NCBI GenBank assembly: GCA_910579965.1
Contig: CAJTWF010000001.1
Coordinates: forward strand, 21,728 to 85,727
Direction: 5' to 3'
Source of the DNA: an uncultured Oscillospiraceae bacterium
Lineage (GTDB): Bacteria > Bacillota > Clostridia > Oscillospirales > Oscillospiraceae
Length of the DNA: 64,000 bases
The position numbers and the translations under genes are program-made. The notes beneath the pieces were generated by a model. That model was given only the letters and a program-made list of their open reading frames with translations. It did not search any database and was not told where the DNA came from. Of the stretch, positions 1-8,481 are shown piece after piece (within the stretch, counting starts at the first letter, position 1; every line of letters begins with the position of its first letter).

Positions 1-303
1 CGCCCTCGCCGGGGTTGGGCAGGGGGATCACGGCGTCACCGCCGCTGTCGCCGGGGTAGACCGGACCGCCCTCTCCGGGGTTGGGCAGGGGAATCACAGC
101 GTCACCGCCGTTGTCGCCGGGGTAGACCGGACCGCCCTCGCCGGGGTTGGGCAGGGGGATCACGGCGTCACCGCCGCTGTCGCCGGGATAGACCGGACCG
201 CCCTCGCCGGGGTTGGGCAGAGGGATCACAGCGTCGCCGCCGCTGTCGCCGGGGTAGACCGGACCGCCCTCGCCGGGATTGGGCAGAGGGATCACGGCCT
301 CGC
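1..303. repeat. 66-bp tandem repeat array (coding)
   Basis: Units begin at 1, 67, 133, 199 and 265 (four full copies plus a partial one), with an exact 66-bp period and a few synonymous or conservative changes between copies. The array encodes the 22-residue repeats of the partial minus-strand gene and continues beyond the left edge. Confidence 0.95.
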
Positions 304-394
304 CGCCGTCCATTGAGCGGGGGGAGATGGCGCCGGCTGTGGTGGCCGCGCATTGGGTGTGGCAGGCAAAGGGAGTAAAATTGTTTTTCTCCAT
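1..394 (-). CDS. N-terminal part of a 22-residue-repeat protein, runs off the left edge
   Basis: The minus frame opens with ATG at 394 (MEKNNFTPFACHTQC...) and stays open to base 1, so only the first about 131 residues are seen. After a 30-residue lead with two Cys, the protein becomes copies of a 22-residue unit (GPVYPGDSGGDAVIPLPNPGEG), rich in Gly, Pro and acidic residues and with no predicted transmembrane stretch. The clear AGGAGG on this strand lies about 30 nt upstream of the ATG. A perfect 8-bp inverted repeat (405-412/416-423) sits between them, so the start is not certain. Pro/Gly-rich repeat leaders of this kind occur in surface or spore-coat-like Clostridia proteins; that role is only a guess. 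Function not recognised. Confidence 0.7.
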   Translation of the reverse strand, partial: MEKNNFTPFACHTQCAATTAGAISPRSMDGGEAVIPLPNPGEGGPVYPGDSGGDAVIPLPNPGEGGPVYPGDSGGDAVIPLPNPGEGGPVYPGDNGGDAVIPLPNPGEGGPVYPGDSGGDAVIPLPNPGEG

Positions 395-461
395 ATACAG
401 TAAACCGGAACAGATTGTTCCGGCACCCTCCTTTCAGATGATGCTGAGCCATTCTATGCGG

Positions 462-493
462 GAGGGTCCGCGGCCGTGCGGCCGCGGACCCTC
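462..493. terminator. GC hairpin 3' of the methyltransferase gene
   Basis: A 15-bp perfect GC-rich stem (462-476 with 479-493, 2-nt loop) lies just past the stop of the minus-strand methyltransferase. There is no T-tract after it on the minus strand, so it is a stability or weak termination hairpin rather than a classical intrinsic terminator. Confidence 0.5.
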
Positions 494-506
494 TCTGTAC
501 ATCATC

Positions 507-1241
507 CTATTCCCCGCCCCGGCGGCAGCGCACCAGCAGCATCATAGGCCGGCGGAGCTCGTCCGCCATCCCCGGCACATCCAGAAGCTCCTCCGGGGGC
601 TGGGCCTCCTCCACCGCCTCCAGGCAGAATCCCGCCCGGAGCAGACCCATGAGGATCTGGGTCAGGGTGTGGTGCTGCTTAGGTACGCAGTGGCCCAAAA
701 AGTCCGTCATACGCTCCCCGGGTTCAAAATAGCGGTCCACGGGCCAGTGGAGGATCCTGCCCTCCGGGTCCGTCGCCCAGGTCTGGTTCACCCCGGCGGT
801 AAACACCGGGTGCTCAATGTTGAACAGGAACACGCCCCCCGGCCTCAGCGTCCGGTATACCCGCCGGTAGATCCCCTCCAGGTCCTCTATATAGTGGAGC
901 ACCAGGTTGGACACCACCAGATCGAAGGTATCCGGGGGATAGCCGTAGTCCTCCAGCCCCAGGACCTCATAGCGGACCCGGGGGTGGGCGCAGCGCCGCC
1001 GCGCCTCCTCGATCATCCGCCCGCTGGCGTCGATGCCCAGCACCTCCGACGCGCCGTGGTCCGCCGCGTACTGACAGTGCCAGCCATAGCCGCACCCCAG
1101 ATCCAGCACCGCCGCGCCCCGGAGGTCCGGAAACAGCTTCTCCAGCTGCCGCCACTCCCCGGCCCCGGCCAGGCCCTGCCGGCTCCGGGACATCTGGGCG
1201 TAGTCCTGAAAAAAGCCCTCGTTGTCATAGATATTTCCCAT
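507..1241 (-). CDS. class I SAM-dependent methyltransferase
   Basis: A 244-residue cytosolic protein with the Rossmann-type methyltransferase fold. Motif I VLDLGCGYG is at about residues 45-53, followed by the acidic LGIDAS loop and the motif IV-like region FDLVVSNLVLHYIED. The layout is typical of Methyltransf_11/25 enzymes that use S-adenosylmethionine; the substrate cannot be told. The start is ATG 1241, with AGGAG ending about 8 nt upstream. It lies downstream of an acyltransferase gene, separated by a 53-bp inverted-repeat element, so the two may be co-transcribed. No unusual residues seen. Confidence 0.85.
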   Translation of the reverse strand: MGNIYDNEGFFQDYAQMSRSRQGLAGAGEWRQLEKLFPDLRGAAVLDLGCGYGWHCQYAADHGASEVLGIDASGRMIEEARRRCAHPRVRYEVLGLEDYGYPPDTFDLVVSNLVLHYIEDLEGIYRRVYRTLRPGGVFLFNIEHPVFTAGVNQTWATDPEGRILHWPVDRYFEPGERMTDFLGHCVPKQHHTLTQILMGLLRAGFCLEAVEEAQPPEELLDVPGMADELRRPMMLLVRCRRGGE

Positions 1242-1251
1242 CGTATTCTCC

Positions 1252-1310
1252 TTAGAGCCTGTTTAGCATCTCGACGTGTTTGGATTGGCGAGATGCTAAA
1301 CAGGCTCTTA
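1252..1310. repeat. 53-bp inverted-repeat element with TTA duplication
   Basis: The 20-bp arms (1254-1273 and 1289-1308, core AGAGCCTGTTTAGCATCTCG) are perfect inverted copies with a 15-nt spacer. TTA flanks both ends (1252-1254, 1308-1310), as a 3-bp target duplication would. The right TTA is the TAA stop codon of the acyltransferase gene on the minus strand. The GAGCCTGT end is shared with elements near 37.3 kb and 42.9 kb. Confidence 0.75.
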
Positions 1311-2360
1311 AATCAGCCACCGGCTCACCACCGGAACCCGCCGCAGACCCAGGTAGGTCAGCAGGCTCAGCCCCAGCAGCACCGCCGCCTGGAGGGGTAC
1401 GGACCAGTACACCGGCAGGGCCAGGAAGCGGTCCGGTACAGCCAGGTACTGGAAAAAGGGGTGGACCAGATAGACGCAGAAGGAGGCGGCGGAGAGAAAT
1501 CCCACCGCCTGGGGCAGCCGGGTCCAGCGGCCGGCTGCCCACTGGCACAGCCGGAACACCCCCGCCGCCATCACCAGCACGAACAGGCCAAAGCCGTCCA
1601 GATAGAACTGGTCCAGGGCCCCGGCCCCCACGCTGCGCCCCCAGGTGCCCAGAAACGTGACCGCGAAGCCCCCCGCAAACAGCCCCAGCCCCTCGGCCCA
1701 GCTCCTGGGGGGATGGCAGCGCATGTACCAGCCCAAAAGGCCCAGACCTGGGCAGACAGCCGCCGCGGGGAGGACGAAGTACAGCAGGGAGGACTGCATC
1801 TGGCTGAGGGGCCAGAAGTGCTTGAAGAACCGGAGGAGCCCGCCGGCCAGAAACCAGACCGCCAGGATATAGCGCTGCTCCCCGTCGGAGGCGAACCGGG
1901 CCGCCAGCCGGGTCAGGGGCAGGGTGAGGTAGAGGGCGAAGACGAAATAGAAGTAGTAGAGGTGGTAGTAGGTGTTCCCGTAGAACAGGTTCTCCGCCGC
2001 GCCCCTCAGAAGCGTCCCCAGGGGGGCGGAGCCCCGGAGGGTGAACATGCGGAACAGCTCATAGAACACGCCCCAGGCCGCCAGGGCCGCCAGCAGCCGC
2101 AGCAGGTACCGGGAGAACAGCCGCCGGACGGACACGTCCCGGGCGGGATCGTTCATCAGCGCGCCGCTGCACAGCAGGAAGGCCGGCACCGCCCAGCGGC
2201 TGACGCTGCCGTAGAAGGCGGCCGCCAGCCAGCGGTTGGACCCCACGCCGTAGTTGGCAAAGTGGCTGGCGCTGCAGTGGATGAGGAGCACCGCGCAGAT
2301 GGCCAGACTCTTGACCAGATCCACCGCGCCGTCCCGCCGGGGGGCAGCTTTTCTGTCCAT
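1308..2360 (-). CDS. acyltransferase 3 family membrane protein
   Basis: A 350-residue polytopic membrane protein. The N-terminal signature DLVKSLAICAVLLIHCS, followed by about ten hydrophobic segments, matches the Acyl_transf_3 family, whose members O-acylate sugars or wall polymers at the membrane. A longer frame exists, but ATG 2360 (MDRKAAPRRDG) is chosen because GGAGG lies 7 nt upstream; the extra residues before it look non-coding. It is adjacent to murJ/csaB on the same strand, so a role in envelope polymer decoration is plausible but inferred. The stop codon lies inside an inverted-repeat element. Confidence 0.85.
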   Translation of the reverse strand: MDRKAAPRRDGAVDLVKSLAICAVLLIHCSASHFANYGVGSNRWLAAAFYGSVSRWAVPAFLLCSGALMNDPARDVSVRRLFSRYLLRLLAALAAWGVFYELFRMFTLRGSAPLGTLLRGAAENLFYGNTYYHLYYFYFVFALYLTLPLTRLAARFASDGEQRYILAVWFLAGGLLRFFKHFWPLSQMQSSLLYFVLPAAAVCPGLGLLGWYMRCHPPRSWAEGLGLFAGGFAVTFLGTWGRSVGAGALDQFYLDGFGLFVLVMAAGVFRLCQWAAGRWTRLPQAVGFLSAASFCVYLVHPFFQYLAVPDRFLALPVYWSVPLQAAVLLGLSLLTYLGLRRVPVVSRWLI

Positions 2361-2418
2361 GGAAACACCTCCGTCATTCGTTTTCTTTGGGAGCAAAGAA
2401 CCAACTAGAAAAACCTCA

Positions 2419-3966
2419 TCACGGGTTTGGGGGGAATTCATCCTCTTTGGGGCACTTTTTCCTCCCCAGAAACAGCAGCAGGTCCTCCTGGCGCAGGCAC
2501 ACCAGCGCCAGCGCGTACAGCGCCATGGCCGCCGCGCCCAGGCCCACGCACTTCACTACCAGCATCGCCTTGCCCTCCAGCCCTGTGAGGACCAGACTGG
2601 TGACGGCGTACAGGGCCCCGCCCACAAGGAGGGTGGCCGCGCCGCTCTTCACCAGGGGACCCAGCCGCAGGCCCTTCACCCGCCGCAGCAGCAGGCAGGC
2701 CATCACCGCGCCGCCCAGGGTGATGGACGCGGCCGTGGCCGCGGCCAGACCCGCGCCGCCCCAACGGGGCCCCAGCAGACGGTTGAGGACCCAGTTGCAC
2801 CCCAGCACGCCGGCGTTTACCAGCAGGGGCTCCAGGGTCCGCTCCATGGTGTAGTAGGCCTTGCTGAGAAGATCCAGGGCGCAGAAGCCCGCCATGGACA
2901 GGGCGTAGATGGTGAAAATGGCCCCGGTGGCGGCGGTGGAGTCCGCGCCGAAGTTGCCCCCCTGGAAGAGGACCTGGACAATGGGCGTGCCGAAGGCGGC
3001 CAGCAGGGCGGAAACAGGCAGCACCAGCACCAGGGTGGTGCGCAGCACGTTCCAGATATAGCTCAGGTAGGCCTCCTTGCCCCCGCTGGCGTACTGGTGG
3101 CTGAACTTGGGAAAGAGCACCGTGCTGATGGAGTAGATCAGCGTGGTGGTCAGGGGGGTGAAGAGCTTATCCGCGTAGTAGAAGGCGCTCACCGGGCTGC
3201 CCTCTAGGGAGGCGGTCATGGCAGAGTCCTGGAGGTAGCAGAAGAGGAAGATGGACGTGGTCAGCACCGTCACCAGGGCGGTCTTCAGAAAGGATCCCAC
3301 GTAGTCCGCCCGGAGGTTCAGCGCCGGCCGGTAGCGGTAGCGCTCCCTGCGGGCGTAGGGGAAGGTCATGGCCAGCTGCAAAAGCCAGGCCAGGGCCACC
3401 GCCGCCACGTATCCCCCCACCCCCAGCTGTCCGGCGAAGAGGGCCAGGAAGGCGATCAGGGCCAGATTGTAGGGGATGGACATGCTGCCCTGGAGGATGA
3501 AGTGCTCCAGAGACTGGAACAGGGCCACCAGCAGGTAGGTCAGCAGGATCACCGGCAGGGTCAGGGCCATGATGCGCATGTACCCCGCCAGCTGGGCCGT
3601 CTCCTGGGCCGGGCCGTCCCACATGGTATCCATCCAGGGGGTGAAGGTGGCGGCGATCCACACCCCGCTCACCAGGGCCCCCAGCAGCACAGTGACGGAG
3701 ATCAGGTTGCTGGCCGCTGTGAAGCCCTCCTGCCGGTCCCGGCGCAGCCGGGGGGTGAGGATGGGCACGGCGGCTACGCACAGGGCGTAGGCCACGGTGG
3801 TGAAGAGGTAGATGGTGGCGTTGTTGGCGGTGGTATACAGATCCGCCGCCGCCTGGGTGCCGAAGGCCCGGGCCTGGAGGGACTCCCGGACAATCCCCAG
3901 CAGCTTGGCGAACAGGGTCACCAGGGTCACGGTGCCGATGACATTGACTGTTTGGTTCTTTTTCAC
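2419..3966 (-). CDS. murJ: lipid II flippase MurJ
   Basis: A 515-residue MviN/MATE-like membrane protein with about 14 hydrophobic segments, starting VIGTVTLVTLFAKLLGIVRESLQARAFG, the conserved MurJ opening. MurJ moves lipid-linked peptidoglycan precursor to the outer face of the membrane. The start is GTG 3966, which overlaps the csaB stop as GTGA, so the two genes are translationally coupled. Coupling to csaB suggests a flippase used with wall-polymer assembly; MurJ paralogues that flip other polyprenyl-linked polymers cannot be excluded. Confidence 0.9.
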   Translation of the reverse strand: MKKNQTVNVIGTVTLVTLFAKLLGIVRESLQARAFGTQAAADLYTTANNATIYLFTTVAYALCVAAVPILTPRLRRDRQEGFTAASNLISVTVLLGALVSGVWIAATFTPWMDTMWDGPAQETAQLAGYMRIMALTLPVILLTYLLVALFQSLEHFILQGSMSIPYNLALIAFLALFAGQLGVGGYVAAVALAWLLQLAMTFPYARRERYRYRPALNLRADYVGSFLKTALVTVLTTSIFLFCYLQDSAMTASLEGSPVSAFYYADKLFTPLTTTLIYSISTVLFPKFSHQYASGGKEAYLSYIWNVLRTTLVLVLPVSALLAAFGTPIVQVLFQGGNFGADSTAATGAIFTIYALSMAGFCALDLLSKAYYTMERTLEPLLVNAGVLGCNWVLNRLLGPRWGGAGLAAATAASITLGGAVMACLLLRRVKGLRLGPLVKSGAATLLVGGALYAVTSLVLTGLEGKAMLVVKCVGLGAAAMALYALALVCLRQEDLLLFLGRKKCPKEDEFPPNP

Positions 3967-5066
3967 GTCGCTCGCTCCATAATCTCTCGAATCAAGTCCT
4001 CATTCTTATCCAGCTTGGAGACCAGCTCCTCCACGGCCCGGGCCGTCTCAGCGCAGATCCGCTCCCGGCTCTCCACGGTCTCCCGGAAGATCGCCTGGAA
4101 TTTCTCCAGGGTGAAGTCCCGCACCGTAAAGGGGGTGGGCCGCTGGATGGAGGACAGGAAGGAGTCCACCTTGGGATCGTAGCTGATGCCGATCATGGGC
4201 ACGCCCATGACTGCGGCGTAGATGAGGGCGTGGAGGCGGACCCCCACCAGCACGTCCATGCACCCGATGATGGACAGGGTCTGTTCGGAGAGGTATTTTT
4301 GCCGCAGGCACCCCGCCTGCCCGTCCAGGCCCTGGGCCACGGCGTCGCAGACCTTCCAGTCCTCGTCGTGGAAAAAGGGGATGAGCACCGAGTCCGCGCC
4401 GTACTCCTCCCGGAGCCAGCGGATGCACCGCTCCACCTCCCGGAGGAAGGTCCTGTCCGGGCCCCGGGACTTCACCGCCCAGCCCACCGTCAGCCGGTCC
4501 GGCCGGCGGGGGCAGCCCTCCTGGGCCAGGATCTCCAGCCCCAGAGCCGGATCCGCCTTCTTCACCCGAATCACCGGGTCCGCGGTGACGTGGACCAGCT
4601 CCCCCGGCACCCCCAGGCCCAGCAGCAGGTCCCGGCTCTTGGCGTCCCGGACCACGATGCCGTCGGTCCGGCGGAGGACCCGGGCGGCCAGCCGCCGGTT
4701 CCGGGGGGCGGAGATGGGGCCGATTCCCTGGCTGTAGATGAAGGTCTGGCGGCCCAGCAGCTGGGCCAGCCGGAGGATAAACAGATAGTAGAGGATGCTG
4801 CGGCCCGAGGTGGCGTCCTGGAGGAGGCTGCCCCCGCCGGAGAGAAGCAGGTCGCAGCGCCAGACGGAGCGGAGGATGCCCCACAGGCTCATCCGCGCCG
4901 CCGCCTTGACGCCGTACTTCTCCGCCGTCTGGGCCGGGTCGTGGGAGAGGACGGTGATGTCCACGTCCGGCAGCTTCTCCCGCAGGTTGTCGATGACCGT
5001 GCGCAGGATGGACTCGTCGCCGATGTTGTTGAAGCCGTAGTAGCCCGATATCAGTATGTTATACAT
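3963..5066 (-). CDS. csaB: polysaccharide pyruvyl transferase CsaB
   Basis: A 367-residue cytosolic enzyme that starts YNILISGYYGFNNIGDESIL and carries GGGSLLQD and SQGIGP, the hallmarks of the PS_pyruv_trans family. CsaB adds ketal-linked pyruvate to secondary wall polysaccharide, creating the ligand for SLH-domain surface proteins. ATG 5066 is preferred over a longer frame because it overlaps the end of the upstream gene by 8 nt and matches the family start, with GAGAGAGA as a weak SD. The order DUF5693-csaB-murJ forms one operon. Confidence 0.9.
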   Translation of the reverse strand: MYNILISGYYGFNNIGDESILRTVIDNLREKLPDVDITVLSHDPAQTAEKYGVKAAARMSLWGILRSVWRCDLLLSGGGSLLQDATSGRSILYYLFILRLAQLLGRQTFIYSQGIGPISAPRNRRLAARVLRRTDGIVVRDAKSRDLLLGLGVPGELVHVTADPVIRVKKADPALGLEILAQEGCPRRPDRLTVGWAVKSRGPDRTFLREVERCIRWLREEYGADSVLIPFFHDEDWKVCDAVAQGLDGQAGCLRQKYLSEQTLSIIGCMDVLVGVRLHALIYAAVMGVPMIGISYDPKVDSFLSSIQRPTPFTVRDFTLEKFQAIFRETVESRERICAETARAVEELVSKLDKNEDLIREIMERAT

Positions 5067-7254
5067 TCTCTCTCTGTTCCGTCTCTCCATATTTTTGCCG
5101 AATCCGCCGGCAGAGCCGGTAGGCAAGCTCGAAGCAGCACACGTAGATCACCCCCAGGACCATGCCCAGAACCAGGGAGTAGCCGGTGCGGACAAAGCCC
5201 AGGTACAGGGGGGTGCGGATGTGCATGAAGGTGTTGCACACGCTGGTCAGGCCGATGGCGCTGACCAGTCCGAACAGGCCCGTCCAGAAGGGGAGCCGGC
5301 GCACGGCGCAGTATGCCGCCAGCATGGCGCAGGGGAAGGCGGCCAGAAACTCCTTGGTCCGGGGCCGGGCCAGCAGGTTGTTCTCCAGGATATTGCGCAG
5401 AATGATCTCCACGCTGGAGACCGTCACATCCGTCTCGTGGCCGGTGCGGGCCAGGTAGTAGTAGCCCACCGCGCCCACCGCGGCCAGCAGCGCCAGGGTC
5501 CACACGGGGATGGTCCAGCGCAGGGCCCCGGCCACGTCCCGGATTTGCAGGGTGTTGGACTGCCGGTCCTTCTCAAAGAGGCCGTAGTAGGCCAGAAACA
5601 GCACGCAGAAGAAGGCCAGCGGGGCCAGCTGGGCCGCCTTGACCCCCCGGAAGATGCCCAGCTCCAGCATGTAGTCCGTGGAGGACAGGGGCGCGGCGGT
5701 CATCATGGCGCCGCACAGGGCGATCAGGACCGCCCCCGCCAGCAGCAGGGCCGCCCGGGGCAGGATGCGCAGAAGGCCCGCGTCCTGGGGCAGGCTCCGG
5801 CTCAGCCCCTTGGCCGCGCTGAGGAAGAAGGCGGCGGCCAGACAGGCGAACACCACCGCGCTGGCGAAGCTGGCCAGCAGCCGGAAGGAGTTGGGCGCGG
5901 CGTACCACGCGCCGGCCACGCACACGCAGGCGGCCCCGGCCAGCAGCAGGGTCCACCGCCTCTTCACGGGCAGGCAGGTGGCGGGCAGCAGCGCCCCGCC
6001 GATCCCCGCCCCCAGGCCCAGGACCAGCATGGCCAGAGGGGGCACCTGGACGTTCTCCAGCACCGAGGCCCGGCCCCGGACAATGCTGTGGGCGGCCAGC
6101 CGCTGGTCCAGGCTCTCAAACATGTCCCGGTAGATCTGAGGATCCGTGACATAGGCGAAGCGGTTGTCCTGCTGCTTGATGGGCTTGAAGTAGATGATGC
6201 GGATATTGCGCTCCACAATGGCCCGGTAGAGGGTGTTCTCGATCTCCTCCGCCCCCTGGTAGCCGTAGTAGCCGTAGCGGAACTGGATGTAGTCCCACAC
6301 GGAGAAGACCCGGACCATGTTGTAGTCCGTGGCCCTGGCGATGTCCTCCACGCCGGACTGCATGATGTTCTCCCGCTGCACGTTGGTCTCGATGAGGCCC
6401 ACGGTGATATTGTTGCTCTGGATATAGTCCAGGGCAAAGGCGTCCTCCTGCTCGTCGTAGCCCACCACGGCCTCGCCGCCGGCGATGATATAGTCCGGGG
6501 TGATGCCGTACTTCTCATAGCCCTCCAGCACCGCCTGGGCGTAGCGGGCGTCGTTGCGTCCGTTGTAGCAGAGGGTGCGGGGCACGATGGACATGCCCAG
6601 GCTCTGGATGGTCTCCACCTTCTCGGGCATCAGGCCCAGGGAGATATACATGAGCTTGGAGGACTGGATCTCCCGGCGCTCCACAAAGCCCTTGTTCATG
6701 GTGGTGTAGTAGCTGGCGGCGGCGCTGTAGAGGGTGTCGTTGACCGTGCCGTTGAGGAGGATATAGGCCTCCTCCCCCTGGTCCAGGAGCACCACGTCCC
6801 GGCTGTGGAAGCGTCGCTCCACCGCGTCCACCACGAACCCGGCCGCGTCCCGGCCGGAGACCTGGACCAGCACGTCAAAGCGGTCATAGCCGTAGCGCTG
6901 GATGTCCTGGACAAAGGCGGCGGGGTAGCTCTCCGCCCAGTCGGAGTCCTGGATCACCTCGTCCATCATGGCGGCGGTGACCGCCAGAGGGGAGTTCTCC
7001 ATCAAGGTGATGAGGCTCTCCTCCGTCAGCCCCACCTGGGTGATGCCCATGTCCCGGAACTGGGCCAGCCACCAGGCCACGTCGTGCTCGCTCTGCTCGG
7101 CCAGCAGCTCCAGCTCGTTGTAGTCCAGGACAATGTCGTAGCTCTTGTTGTCCGCCTCCGCCCGCCAGCGCACGGCAATCACCGCGGCGCTGACCGCCAC
7201 GGCCAGCGCCAGCAGGATGAGGAGGATTCGGTTGCTCTTGATGTATTGCTTCAT
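5059..7254 (-). CDS. DUF5693 family multi-pass membrane protein
   Basis: A 731-residue protein with one N-terminal membrane anchor (about residues 8-28), a large extracytoplasmic region to about residue 410 (sugar-enzyme-like TIM-barrel appearance, with repeated DMGI/SLGM patterns), then about eight hydrophobic segments. This architecture and the direct link to csaB match DUF5693, a conserved but biochemically uncharacterised partner of wall-polymer pyruvylation in Firmicutes. The start ATG 7254 has AAAGGAG at good spacing. The gene end overlaps csaB. The exact role is unknown. Confidence 0.8.
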   Translation of the reverse strand: MKQYIKSNRILLILLALAVAVSAAVIAVRWRAEADNKSYDIVLDYNELELLAEQSEHDVAWWLAQFRDMGITQVGLTEESLITLMENSPLAVTAAMMDEVIQDSDWAESYPAAFVQDIQRYGYDRFDVLVQVSGRDAAGFVVDAVERRFHSRDVVLLDQGEEAYILLNGTVNDTLYSAAASYYTTMNKGFVERREIQSSKLMYISLGLMPEKVETIQSLGMSIVPRTLCYNGRNDARYAQAVLEGYEKYGITPDYIIAGGEAVVGYDEQEDAFALDYIQSNNITVGLIETNVQRENIMQSGVEDIARATDYNMVRVFSVWDYIQFRYGYYGYQGAEEIENTLYRAIVERNIRIIYFKPIKQQDNRFAYVTDPQIYRDMFESLDQRLAAHSIVRGRASVLENVQVPPLAMLVLGLGAGIGGALLPATCLPVKRRWTLLLAGAACVCVAGAWYAAPNSFRLLASFASAVVFACLAAAFFLSAAKGLSRSLPQDAGLLRILPRAALLLAGAVLIALCGAMMTAAPLSSTDYMLELGIFRGVKAAQLAPLAFFCVLFLAYYGLFEKDRQSNTLQIRDVAGALRWTIPVWTLALLAAVGAVGYYYLARTGHETDVTVSSVEIILRNILENNLLARPRTKEFLAAFPCAMLAAYCAVRRLPFWTGLFGLVSAIGLTSVCNTFMHIRTPLYLGFVRTGYSLVLGMVLGVIYVCCFELAYRLCRRIRQKYGETEQRENV

Positions 7255-7391
7255 GAGGGCTCCTTTCGTATAGGGGGCATACTGGCGCCATTCCTTTTCC
7301 CGGGAGGGCGCTTCTCCGGCGCTCTGCCGGCAGCCTGTATACCCCTTGCTGATGTTTTTGCTTCTTTTCTCTGTTCAAAAGGAGAGAACGC

Positions 7392-7811
7392 TCAGCTCCG
7401 GCCGCGCCGGAAGGTGAGATACCCCTCCAGAATCAGCGCCGCCGCCACCGCGTCCACGGTCTTCTTCCGCTTTTTGGCGTTTTTCCCGGCGGAGGCCAGG
7501 ATCTGGTGGGCGTCAATGGTGGTGCGCCGCTCGTCCCAGAGATGGACCGGCAGGCCGAAGGCTGCCTCCAGCTCTTGGGCGAACAGCTCCGCCTTCTCCG
7601 CCCGGGGCCCCAGGGTGCCGTCCATGTTCTTCGGATAGCCCAGCACCAGCTCCGTCACGCCGTACTCCCCGATGATCTGTCCCAGGCCGGAGAGGACCTC
7701 CTCCGGCTTCCGGCTGTGGATGACCTGGGTGTGGCCCGCCAGCAGGCCCGTCAGATCGGAGACCGCCGCGCCGGTGTGGGCGTCCCCGTAGTCAATCGCC
7801 ATGATGCGCAT
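7392..7811 (-). CDS. ruvX: putative Holliday junction resolvase RuvX (YqgF)
   Basis: A 139-residue RNase H-fold protein with MAIDYGDAHTGAAVSD at the start, VLGYPKNMDGTLGPRAE in the middle and DERRTT near the end, the three YqgF motifs carrying the acidic catalytic residues. The family acts in Holliday junction resolution and/or 16S rRNA 5'-end processing. ATG 7811 has AAGGAGG 7 nt upstream. It is transcribed away from rpmG and leads into the DUF5693-csaB-murJ run, with a 137-nt gap in which I see no gene. Confidence 0.9.
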   Translation of the reverse strand: MRIMAIDYGDAHTGAAVSDLTGLLAGHTQVIHSRKPEEVLSGLGQIIGEYGVTELVLGYPKNMDGTLGPRAEKAELFAQELEAAFGLPVHLWDERRTTIDAHQILASAGKNAKKRKKTVDAVAAALILEGYLTFRRGRS

Positions 7812-7919
7812 GGCAGTCCTCCTTATATAATGTGTGCTTTTTCGCGGTTTCTATCGCGTTACCCTCCATTATACAATATTTGCAAAGGAAAAAAAAGTGG
7901 ATTATTTGAAAAATTTATG

Positions 7920-7948
7920 TTGACCTGGGGCCTGTAAGGTGATATAGT
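7920..7948 (+). promoter_or_regulatory. sigma-A-type promoter of the rpmG-secE-nusG operon
   Basis: TTGACC (7920-7925) and TATAGT (7943-7948) are separated by 17 bp. The rest of the 7812-8083 gap is AT-rich upstream DNA and an about 130-nt leader; no further gene seen. Confidence 0.75.
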
Positions 7949-8083
7949 AGACAATACCTGTGGAAATGGGTTTCTTTTTGCGCGCTTTTCGCTTCCGCGC
8001 GGCAGGCGGCCCAGATCTCCAACAGGGAGGCAATCGGTACAGGCCTTGAGCCTGCATACATGAATAAGGAGGTGCCGTTAGGA

Positions 8084-8233
8084 ATGCGCGTGAAGATTAC
8101 TCTCAGATGCAGCGAGTGCAAGCAGAGGAACTACAACACGGTCAAAAACAAGAAGAACGACCCTGACCGTCTGGAGATGAAGAAGTACTGCCCGTTCTGC
8201 CGGAAGCATACTGTTCACTCTGAGACGAAGTAA
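8084..8233 (+). CDS. rpmG: 50S ribosomal protein L33
   Basis: A 49-residue basic protein (MRVKITLRCSECKQRNY... ending KHTVHSETK) with two CxxC pairs (C9/C12 and C36/C39 region), the zinc-binding form of bL33. Position directly before secE and nusG is the usual Firmicutes order. AAGGAGG lies about 11 nt upstream of the ATG. It binds the E-site region of the large subunit. First gene of the operon behind the 7.92-kb promoter. Confidence 0.95.
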   Translation: MRVKITLRCSECKQRNYNTVKNKKNDPDRLEMKKYCPFCRKHTVHSETK

Positions 8234-8251
8234 GGAAAGGAACATCCAAAC

Positions 8252-8467
8252 ATGGCTGAAGAAAAGAACGTCAAGAAGGACCGGGGCCGCTGGTTCCGCG
8301 AGATGAGAAGCGAGCTGAAAAAGGTGGTGTGGCCCACCCCGGAAAAGGTTGCCAGGAACACGGGCACCGTGATCCTCTACAGCGTGGTGTTCGGCGCCTG
8401 CATCTGGATCTTCGACGGCGTGGCCGCCCTGTTTATCAAGACCCTCCTGTCCATCTTCTCGGTGTAA
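8252..8467 (+). CDS. secE: preprotein translocase subunit SecE
   Basis: A 71-residue protein with an amphipathic charged N-terminus (RGRWFREMRSELKKVVWPTPEKV) and a single C-terminal membrane helix (about residues 40-66), the short Gram-positive SecE form. It clamps SecY in the translocon. It is 18 nt after rpmG and 14 nt before nusG, with GGAAAGGA as SD. Confidence 0.95.
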   Translation: MAEEKNVKKDRGRWFREMRSELKKVVWPTPEKVARNTGTVILYSVVFGACIWIFDGVAALFIKTLLSIFSV

Positions 8468-8481
8468 GAGGCGCTGGAGGT

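Noticed and set aside
1..303. CRISPR array
   Set aside because: The repeated units are contiguous 66-bp copies without unique spacers and stay in one reading frame.
279..7638. Long plus-strand open frames (e.g. 279-2408, 5056-7638) and similar antisense frames all over the window
   Set aside because: They mirror genes on the other strand in GC-rich DNA, have His/Gln/Gly/Val-rich nonsense composition and lack ribosome sites.
8329..8481. N-terminal extension of NusG into secE
   Set aside because: The frame is open by chance; the family start and SD are at 8482.
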